A stretch of 50,628 nucleotides of DNA, taken from positions 13,635 to 64,262 of the forward strand of contig JAHDWR010000002.1 of the NCBI GenBank assembly GCA_023382755.1. Direction: 5' to 3'. Source of the DNA: Dehalococcoidia bacterium. GTDB lineage: Bacteria > Chloroflexota > Dehalococcoidia > Tepidiformales > Tepidiformaceae. This document shows, one piece after another, positions 44,077 to 50,628 of the stretch. The translations under genes and the position numbers were made by a program. Position 1 is the stretch's first letter. Each line of letters begins with the position of its first letter. Under the pieces are notes generated by a model. That model ran no database searches and was not told where the DNA came from. It was given only the letters and a program-made list of their open reading frames with translations.

Positions 44077-45126
44077 ATGGCCACTGTCTCTTCCCGGCCG
44101 GCGCGTCAGCTGGCCATGGTATTCGACCTGAATAAATGCCTCGGGTGCCAGTCGTGCAGTATCGCCTGCAAGACACTCTGGACCGACGCCCCGGGCATGG
44201 AGTCGATGTGGTGGAACATCGTCAACACCATGCCCGGCGGGGGCACCCCGAAGGACGTCTTCTCCCACGGCGGCGGCTACAAGAACGGCGAACCGGTCCC
44301 CGGCACGTTCCCGCCCCTCCGTGACTTCGGTGAGGCCTGGGACTTCGACCACGAGGCAACCTTCGGCAGCGGCGGCAAGGCTGCCTTCCACCCGCTCGAG
44401 CGTGATGGGACGAGCCCGGAATGGGGCCCGAACTGGGACGAGGACATGGGCGGCGGGCAGTATCCCAACTCCTACTTCTTCTACCTGCAGCAGATCTGTG
44501 CGAACTGCTCGAAGCCTGCCTGCCTCGAAGCCTGCCCTCGCACCGCGCTCTACCGCCGCGAGGAAGACGGCATCATCCTCATCGACGAGGAGCGCTGCCA
44601 CGGCTACCGCTTCTGCGCCGAAGCCTGCCCCTACAAGCGCATCTACTTCAACCCCGGCCGCGCAATCGCACAGAAGTGCATCGCCTGCTACCCCCGGCTC
44701 GAAGCCGGCGTCGCGCCCGCATGCATCCGCCAGTGCCCCGGCCGTGTACGTCACGTCGACTACATGGATAACCGCGAAGGGCACCCGTACAAGCTCGTGC
44801 ACGAGTGGAAGGTCGCCCTTCCGCTGCGGCCCGACTTTGGCACCGAGCCCAACGTGTTCTACGTCCCGCCGCTGGCGCCGCCCGCGTTCAACGAAAAGGG
44901 CGAGTTCGACGAAACAAAGCCGCGCATCCCGGATGAATACCTCCGCGAGATGTTCGGCCCCGGGGTCGAAAAGGCCCTGGAGACCATCCAGGTGGAACGC
45001 GAGAAGGCTGCCCGCGGTGAGCCGTCCGAGCTTATCGATATCCTCATCTCGCGCGACTGGAACGATCTCCTCGGGCCCTTCACCGCGAACCCGGCCGAGC
45101 TCGATCGTCCGCCGCGAGCGGTCTGA
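44077..45126 (+). CDS. Iron-sulfur beta subunit (EbdB/DdhB/ClrB-like, 4 Fe-S clusters)
   Basis: FDLNKCLGCQSCSIACKTLW, QQICANCSKPACLEACPRTALYRREEDGIILIDEERCHGYRFCAEACPYKRIYFNP, QKCIACYPRLEAGVAPACIRQCPGR. Confidence 0.92.
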   Translation: MATVSSRPARQLAMVFDLNKCLGCQSCSIACKTLWTDAPGMESMWWNIVNTMPGGGTPKDVFSHGGGYKNGEPVPGTFPPLRDFGEAWDFDHEATFGSGGKAAFHPLERDGTSPEWGPNWDEDMGGGQYPNSYFFYLQQICANCSKPACLEACPRTALYRREEDGIILIDEERCHGYRFCAEACPYKRIYFNPGRAIAQKCIACYPRLEAGVAPACIRQCPGRVRHVDYMDNREGHPYKLVHEWKVALPLRPDFGTEPNVFYVPPLAPPAFNEKGEFDETKPRIPDEYLREMFGPGVEKALETIQVEREKAARGEPSELIDILISRDWNDLLGPFTANPAELDRPPRAV

Positions 45127-45755
45127 TGGCCGGGCAGGCCGATGGCTCGCCACCCGCGGCCGACCTGTACGGTCTGCTCGCCGAACTGCTCTCCTTCCCT
45201 GGACCGGACCTTGCCCGCGCGGTCCAGTCCGGGGAAATCCGCGGTGCGGTCGAACACATGCTGGGTCACGTCCCGCTGGGCGATGCGCTCGCCCCGCTTG
45301 AAGCGCTCGGCCCCATGGAGGTGGCGCCACAGGACATCGAGGCGGAGTACATTCGGCTCTTCGATGTGCCGGATGGCACGCCAACGCCGCTCTATACCGG
45401 GGTCTACGCGCCCCGCCGCCGCGATGCGATGGAAGAGCTCCTGCGGATCTACCGCCATTTCGGGCTGACCATCGAGAGCAGCGCCCACGACCTGCCCGAC
45501 TTCGTGCCAACCGTGCTCGAGTTCCTGAGGATCCTGACGGTTGGACAGGCAGCCGGAGAACCTTCAGCGCGGCCGGCCTTCGAAGCGGCGAAGGCCGACG
45601 TGCTCGAACGTCACCTCCGGCCCTGGGCCGAACAAACCGCAAAGCGGCTGGGCGAGCGTTCCGGCCACCCCTTCTACCAGGGCATTGTCGCGGTGGTGGT
45701 CACACTCGCCGTGGCCGAACTGACAGCGCTGGGCAGGGTCCGCGTCACGCGCTGA
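45126..45755 (+). CDS. TorD/NarJ-family assembly chaperone
   Basis: LYGLLAELLSFPGPDLARAV, DIEAEYIRLFDVPDGTPTPLYTGVYAPRRRDAMEELLRIYRHFG; 1-nt overlap with beta. Confidence 0.82.
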   Translation: MAGQADGSPPAADLYGLLAELLSFPGPDLARAVQSGEIRGAVEHMLGHVPLGDALAPLEALGPMEVAPQDIEAEYIRLFDVPDGTPTPLYTGVYAPRRRDAMEELLRIYRHFGLTIESSAHDLPDFVPTVLEFLRILTVGQAAGEPSARPAFEAAKADVLERHLRPWAEQTAKRLGERSGHPFYQGIVAVVVTLAVAELTALGRVRVTR

Positions 45756-45881
45756 GGCGCACCCGCACCACACACACCGATCGCCCAGGCGCGTCACTCC
45801 AGTGGCCGCTCGAAGCCCGACCGCCCACGGCCCCGCCGCGGCGGCACAGGTAACCCCCGCGGTGACGGCGCCCTGCCGGCC

Positions 45882-47042
45882 TTAGCTGCCGAGCAAGTAG
45901 ATCATGCCGTTGGCATCGGATGATGCGAGCATCCCGGTGCGGAAGCGGTGGCCGGCGAACCGTTCGGGCGCCTCGTGACCCTCGTAGCCGGTCATGAGCG
46001 ATGGGGCGAAAACCGTCACTTCCGCCATCTCCACTAGTTCCCAGAGGGCGGCGATCGGCTGGCCGGTGCGCGGGTCCGAAGGGACCACGTGGGCGTTGGT
46101 CATCGGCAGGCCGACGGACTCGTCGAGGTACCAGGACTGGTGTGCGGCGAAGACGGGCCCGGTCTCGGGCATCCCCCAGAAGGTCAGGGCCGGGCACTCG
46201 AGCGCCTTGCTGACGCGCCTCCGCTGGTCCGGGTCGAAGGGGCCATCCACCGCGAGCAGGGCGCCGGTGAGCATCCGGCGGGCGTCCTTGGCGGCGCGCT
46301 TGGCCTCGCGGCAGGCATGCGCGAACGAGGGGAAGTCGGACACGACATAACTCAGGCCTTGTTGCGAGATGTTGGCCAGCAGCGTGTCGGGGTCGGAACC
46401 GGGCTTCGGCAGGACGAGCGGTTTCCCGAGGAACAGGGGGATGAGCGTCCCCATCAGCCCCTCCCACTTCGACAGGGGGAGCGTGGACATCCAGGGGCCT
46501 GCGCGCTCAGCGTCGACGAACGTGGCCATGGAGATGGCCATGGCGAGGAGCGAGCGGTTCGAGTGCGAGACCGGCGCCGTCGCGCCTTCGATGGTCACGG
46601 CCGGGAGCGTTGGGTCGAGCATCCCGGCGTACGGGGGAGCGTTGCCATCGCCGGCCGGTTGGTCGCCGGCAACCACCTGTGCGCCAATCCGCGACGCGAG
46701 GGCGCGGGCATCGGTGCCTGGGGGCGCTATCCGGAGGCGTACGCCCGCGGCGAGGCCCGCGAGCAGCTGGAGGAGGTTCTCGCGGCTGAGGTCGCCCGGC
46801 AGGACGGCGAGGCGTGACTCACCGGCCGCCAGGGCGAGCGGGTGGGCGCGCCGGTCGACTTCTTCGCGCAGCTGCCGGAACGTCAGTTGGCCCTCGTGGT
46901 CGATGAGCGCGGGTTCATCCGCGTGGTCGCGTTCGTTGCGGACCAGGCACAGTTCGTAGACCGGGTAGGGCGGCACGCCCACCACGCGGGAGATCCCCGT
47001 CGGCCAGTACCAGGATGGTGTGATAGCGATGGTCTTTGGCAT
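45882..47042 (-). CDS. Degenerate/truncated ANL (AMP-binding) superfamily protein
   Basis: VRNERDHADEPALIDHEGQLTFRQLREEVDRRA; ALECPALTFWGMPETGPVFAAHQSWYLDESVGLPMTNAHV; ends at TGMLASSDANGMIYLLGS where the C-terminal domain would begin. Confidence 0.75.
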   Translation of the reverse strand: MPKTIAITPSWYWPTGISRVVGVPPYPVYELCLVRNERDHADEPALIDHEGQLTFRQLREEVDRRAHPLALAAGESRLAVLPGDLSRENLLQLLAGLAAGVRLRIAPPGTDARALASRIGAQVVAGDQPAGDGNAPPYAGMLDPTLPAVTIEGATAPVSHSNRSLLAMAISMATFVDAERAGPWMSTLPLSKWEGLMGTLIPLFLGKPLVLPKPGSDPDTLLANISQQGLSYVVSDFPSFAHACREAKRAAKDARRMLTGALLAVDGPFDPDQRRRVSKALECPALTFWGMPETGPVFAAHQSWYLDESVGLPMTNAHVVPSDPRTGQPIAALWELVEMAEVTVFAPSLMTGYEGHEAPERFAGHRFRTGMLASSDANGMIYLLGS

Positions 47043-47058
47043 TGCGGCACTCCCCGCG

Positions 47059-47586
47059 CTAGATGAGTCCGCCGGCGTGCAGCGAGGCACCGATGCCCAC
47101 GCTGACCACCGACAGCACGAGTTCGAACTTGAGGGCTTTGTCCATACGCGCGATCGCCCGGCCCACGCGCTGGCGTTCGGCGGCGACTTCGTCCCTGGTC
47201 ATCTCGGGCTTCGAACGCTTGCGCTGCGCCGGGTGAAGCACAAAGGCCATGAACGCCACCGTCGCCACGAGCAATCCCCACGCCACCGAGAGCAGCAGGA
47301 CGGTCCGCCCGTAGGAGTCAGAGAGGCTGAGGACGGGCGCGCCGGGGCGGGCCAGTAAGTCGGCCTCGTCGAGCCGGAGCAACATCCACGCGCCGGTCAC
47401 GCCGATGACGGCCAGGCAGCCGAGCGCGAGCCAGCGGTAGCGCATCCCGGCGTTCTTGCACACGACGCCGACCTGGGGGCCGGGCATCTCCCGCTGCGCG
47501 TAGCGCAGCACCCACTCCATGGTCAGTGCCCCGCCGACATAGACCGCCCATGCCGTCGCATGCAGCCAGCCAAGCAGTGTGTCCAA
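47059..47586 (-). CDS. 4-TM membrane protein (CopD/DUF2269-like), TTG start
   Basis: LDTLLGWLHATAWAVYVGGALTMEWVLRYAQ, SYGRTVLLLSVAWGLLVATVAFMAFVLHP; GGGAGAG 5' of TTG. Confidence 0.6.
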   Translation of the reverse strand: MDTLLGWLHATAWAVYVGGALTMEWVLRYAQREMPGPQVGVVCKNAGMRYRWLALGCLAVIGVTGAWMLLRLDEADLLARPGAPVLSLSDSYGRTVLLLSVAWGLLVATVAFMAFVLHPAQRKRSKPEMTRDEVAAERQRVGRAIARMDKALKFELVLSVVSVGIGASLHAGGLI

Positions 47587-47620
47587 GACTGCTCTCCCTT
47601 GTCCGCCCGTGGTGTGCCGG

Positions 47621-48172
47621 TCAGATGAGGCCTCCCCACCCGAGCGATGCTCCCATGAGAGCGATGACCACGGCAACGACAAGGTCGATGCGGGTAAGGC
47701 GCTGCACCCAGGTGGCCGCCGCCATCTTCGATGTCTGGGCCGCCGCCACCTGGGCCGCCGATGTGTGCGTACCGAGTTTGCCCTGGAGCCGCGGACGGAA
47801 GTACCAGGTGATGAGCGCCCCGTTGATGACGAGGACGCACCAGAGCAGGATCATTGCCAGCAGGGTGCGCCCATAGCTCGCGGAGAGCCCGCCCGGCGTC
47901 TGGAAGAACGGCCATTCCCACATGGCCATGCCCATGTGTTCCAGCCGCAGGTACCCGGTCACCACGATGAGCGCCAGCGACCCCCAGACGAGCCAGAGGA
48001 AGCGGTCGGCAGTCTTCTGGCCCATCACCTGGGCCTGCGCTGGAGGGATGGCCGCCTGGGCCGGGCCCAGCACGAACTCCATCGCGACGGCGCCGCCCAG
48101 GTAGACGGCGATCGAGATGTCGTGCAGGAACCCGTAGATGATGTGCTTCCAGATGTCCGGGTCGTCAGGCAT
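47621..48172 (-). CDS. 4-TM membrane protein, paralogue of the neighbouring gene
   Basis: HIIYGFLHDISIAVYLGGAVAMEFVLGPAQ, SYGRTLLAMILLWCVLVINGALITWYFRP, GASLGWGGLI. Confidence 0.65.
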   Translation of the reverse strand: MPDDPDIWKHIIYGFLHDISIAVYLGGAVAMEFVLGPAQAAIPPAQAQVMGQKTADRFLWLVWGSLALIVVTGYLRLEHMGMAMWEWPFFQTPGGLSASYGRTLLAMILLWCVLVINGALITWYFRPRLQGKLGTHTSAAQVAAAQTSKMAAATWVQRLTRIDLVVAVVIALMGASLGWGGLI

Positions 48173-49649
48173 TGGGGGCCCCTCGCTTGTAGAGGTCCGG
48201 CATGCCCGGGTGCCAATCGCTGAAGTGCGAAAGCAGCTGGGGCGTCGCCAGGTACGGTTCCGCGCCGCCGGCGTGGTACTTGCGGTAGAAGTCCAGGTCC
48301 ACGTGGTGCACCTGGCACGAGAACTTGGCCCGCACCGGGTTGATGTATGCCGGGGCGGCGCCGTACTTGTCGATGACGTACTTCACCGTCTCGATGGCCG
48401 CCTCGACTACCCAGTCTGGAATATACGAGCGCGGGTGTTCCAGGATGCGCTCCCGCGCCTCATCATTGAACGGCCCCTGGTTGCGCTCGCCCCAGTTGTC
48501 GATGGGGGAAAGGTGCGCCCCGCGCTTGTAGCGCAGGTCCACCACATGCCGGACCAGCGCCTCGGCGCTGGGGAACTTGCGCGAGGGCGCCATGCAAGCG
48601 TCGACGACTCCGGGCAGGCCCTGGCAGGTCGCGGTCCTCGATGGGTTGCGAGCCGGGTCACGTTCGAGGAAGGAGAAGCCGAGACCGGCCGCAACCTCCG
48701 GGTAGGCCCCGAGCAGGAGGTCATCGGAGTAGCCGCCCATGGCCCAGGCGCCAAGGCCCATCGTCTCGCAGGCGAGGCGGATGTTCTGGACCACGCAGGC
48801 AACCTCGGTCACGTGCTGCATCAATGCCAGCTCGTCGAAGATCGGGATGGGGAAACCCACCTCGAGGAAGCCGGGCCGGATCCACTGGTCGCAGCCGGCC
48901 GGCTTGTCCGTCTCCGAATCCTGCAGGTAGAACCCGCCGAACTGGTAGGACGACAGCAGCAGGTTCACCCATTCGAGCCCCACATCGCCCACCGGGAGGA
49001 ACCAGGTGCTCCCCGGCCGGTTCGCGTTGTACTGGAGAGCGCCCATGGTGTTCACGTTGTGGGTGCCGGGAGGCGCCGTTGCCCAGGCGACATCCGGCCG
49101 CCGGTCCGAGACCTTCACGCGGCCCGTGCGGTACCAGTGGAGGATCTTCCAGTAGTCCTCGGGCCCGTTGATCTCGACGGGCGCCATGCGCTCCGTGCCC
49201 GGCCGGTACATGTGGATGCCCTGGTCGTTGATGATGAACAGGTCCACGCCCTGGTCGTTGCTGGATGCCGGCACGGTGCGCCCGGCCCACGAGATGAGGC
49301 TTGAGAGGTCGCCCTGCACGGGGATATCGGCCGTAACGATGCCGTTCGGGCCAAGCGCCGCCCAGGCGATGAGCGCTTCTTCGACCTCCGACAGCGCGAC
49401 CGGCTGGTTCGGCGATTCGAAGGCCAGCGGGCCCTCGCGCTGCTTCACCACGAGGTGGCTCGACCAGGCGAAGTTCTCTTCCTCGCCCGTCTCGCTCCGG
49501 TAGCCGAGGCCGATGCGGCGCGTGCGCAAAGTCGAGAGCGCAGCGAAGACCGGCTTGCCGCCTTCGAACACGCGCGCGATCGCGGCGTGCTCTTCCGGCG
49601 TGAGTGCGATCGGTTCCGGCCTGGCTGCGCTTGCAGGTGCTGTCGTCAT
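48165..49649 (-). CDS. About 494-aa protein with nitroreductase/SagB-fold-like features
   Basis: LSEVEEALIAWAALG, RTVPASSNDQGVDLFIINDQGIHMYRPG, ACVVQNIRLACETMGLGAWAMGG; ATGA overlap with the molybdoenzyme gene. Confidence 0.5.
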   Translation of the reverse strand: MTTAPASAARPEPIALTPEEHAAIARVFEGGKPVFAALSTLRTRRIGLGYRSETGEEENFAWSSHLVVKQREGPLAFESPNQPVALSEVEEALIAWAALGPNGIVTADIPVQGDLSSLISWAGRTVPASSNDQGVDLFIINDQGIHMYRPGTERMAPVEINGPEDYWKILHWYRTGRVKVSDRRPDVAWATAPPGTHNVNTMGALQYNANRPGSTWFLPVGDVGLEWVNLLLSSYQFGGFYLQDSETDKPAGCDQWIRPGFLEVGFPIPIFDELALMQHVTEVACVVQNIRLACETMGLGAWAMGGYSDDLLLGAYPEVAAGLGFSFLERDPARNPSRTATCQGLPGVVDACMAPSRKFPSAEALVRHVVDLRYKRGAHLSPIDNWGERNQGPFNDEARERILEHPRSYIPDWVVEAAIETVKYVIDKYGAAPAYINPVRAKFSCQVHHVDLDFYRKYHAGGAEPYLATPQLLSHFSDWHPGMPDLYKRGAPNA

Positions 49650-50628
49650 TCCCTGGTAACCTCCACGAAGACGCCGCGGTCGGCGGGCACAGGCTGCCAG
49701 CCGAAGGGCAGGTAACGAAGATGTCCGTAGCGGCTCACAAGATGGAGCCACTTCACCATCCCCGGTTCGACCTCATTCGAACCCTTCCAGCCCGGGAACA
49801 TGTGCGGTTCCCAGCCGTTGTACACGATCAGCTGTCCGGGCCGGACCCGCGGCGACACCTTCGCGCGGATGGTATAGCTGCCGCGGTCATTGCTCACGCG
49901 GACAAGGTCACCGTCGCAGATGCCGCGTTCGCTCGCCGCGCGGCTGCCGATGATCGCCAGCGGTTCGCCGCGGTGGGTGCCGGCCAGGATGGAGTTGCCC
50001 ATCGAGACTGCGTGCACGGTCCAGCGCGAGTGGCCGCTGGTGACAAGGAAGGGGTAGTTTCCGCCCACCGCCGGGTTTTCCTTGTGGCAGGGCAGGTCCT
50101 CCCCAGCCTCCGCGAACCAGGGGTGGTCGATCAGGAACTGTGCCCGGTGCGTGAGCGTGGGGAAGGGCACTCCATCCTCCACGTGCCACTCGAACGCGGT
50201 CACCGTCCGGTCGGGTTCGACATTGGCCGCGAGAGACAGACCCGGCGCGAACATCCCGAGCCCGGAGAAGCGCACCGTCCCGAGTTCGCGCAAGGAGTCC
50301 AGTCCGCCGTTCTCGGGAAGGGTCCCGGCCTCGATGCTGTCGCGCAGCCATTCGTCCATCACGGTCTCTTCGCTGTCGTAGGTGCCGTTGGCCGTGAACG
50401 CATCCCCAACCGTGTCCAGGCGGCGCGGTTGGCGCCGTCCGTCGAGGTATTCGGTGACGCCCTGTTCGACCGAGCGCTCCTGCACCTTGCGGGAGAGCGC
50501 CTTGAAGATCTCCCACTCCGTCTTCGATTCGCCAGCGGGCGGCCGCGCCGGCTCGGAAAAGCCGACGTGGAACGAGTGGGTGATCGCGTACTGCAGGTTC
50601 GGCCGCTCGTACTGCATCGCCGCCGGGA
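49646..50628 (-). CDS. C-terminal part of a third DMSO reductase type II molybdopterin alpha subunit; 5' end outside the window
   Basis: VTSGHSRWTVHAVSMGN, GDLVRVSNDRGSYTIRAKVSPRVRPGQLIVYNGWEPHMFPGWKG, YGHLRYLPFGWQPVPADRGVFVEV; frame open to the right edge. Confidence 0.9.
   Translation of the reverse strand, partial: PAAMQYERPNLQYAITHSFHVGFSEPARPPAGESKTEWEIFKALSRKVQERSVEQGVTEYLDGRRQPRRLDTVGDAFTANGTYDSEETVMDEWLRDSIEAGTLPENGGLDSLRELGTVRFSGLGMFAPGLSLAANVEPDRTVTAFEWHVEDGVPFPTLTHRAQFLIDHPWFAEAGEDLPCHKENPAVGGNYPFLVTSGHSRWTVHAVSMGNSILAGTHRGEPLAIIGSRAASERGICDGDLVRVSNDRGSYTIRAKVSPRVRPGQLIVYNGWEPHMFPGWKGSNEVEPGMVKWLHLVSRYGHLRYLPFGWQPVPADRGVFVEVTRE

Noticed and set aside
43324-45642. 772-aa minus-strand ORF
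   Set aside because: Antisense across gamma, beta and chaperone genes; Arg-rich low-information sequence.
1-50628. CRISPR array, tRNA/rRNA genes, transposases or prophage genes
   Set aside because: None recognised: no regular repeat-spacer pattern, no tRNA-like cloverleaf noticed, no IS or phage protein signatures. The region may still be horizontally acquired but the sequence alone does not show it.

Overview
GC-rich bacterial chromosomal window of about 50.6 kb, possibly Chloroflexota (inferred from gene content only, not tested). It looks like a respiratory/catabolic accessory region with four recognisable blocks. (1) A nitrogen-respiration island at about 14.3-32.1 kb. It holds a minus-strand molybdoenzyme operon whose alpha and beta subunits read like the periplasm-facing NarGH/NxrAB clade (alpha with a Tat motif, a 91-aa unknown protein, 4x[Fe-S] beta, TorD/NarJ-like chaperone, EB_dh-type haem-b gamma subunit, polytopic membrane protein). 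It also has a divergent Crp/Fnr-family regulator, a DUF59 / 12-TM haem-protein-like / DUF2249 trio, and a compact nos operon (cupredoxin lipoprotein, NosZ, NosL, a membrane-domain-NosD fusion, NosF, NosY). (2) A second DMSO-reductase type II operon on the plus strand (40.3-45.8 kb), ethylbenzene/C25-steroid-dehydrogenase-like, without visible export signals. (3) A third molybdoenzyme locus running off the right edge (45.9-50.6 kb), co-directional with a nitroreductase-fold-like protein, two tandem paralogous 4-TM proteins and a degenerate, truncated ANL/AMP-binding protein. (4) CoA-ester catabolism genes around these blocks: two acyl-CoA dehydrogenases, two thiolase-family proteins (one next to a DUF35 partner), an IpdAB-like CoA-transferase pair, a nitroreductase, a ThDP enzyme and an alpha/beta hydrolase. 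Housekeeping genes at the left include an aminotransferase, an HTH-SerA in-frame fusion, and an alpha-2-macroglobulin/PBP1C pair in which the alpha-2-macroglobulin lacks the thioester motif. CRP-type palindromes TGTGA-N6-TCAC(A/G) lie in the regulator/nos intergenic regions and fit the regulator's R-E-x3-R recognition helix. No tRNA, rRNA, CRISPR array or transposase was recognised. All family calls are from reading the sequence; no database search was run.
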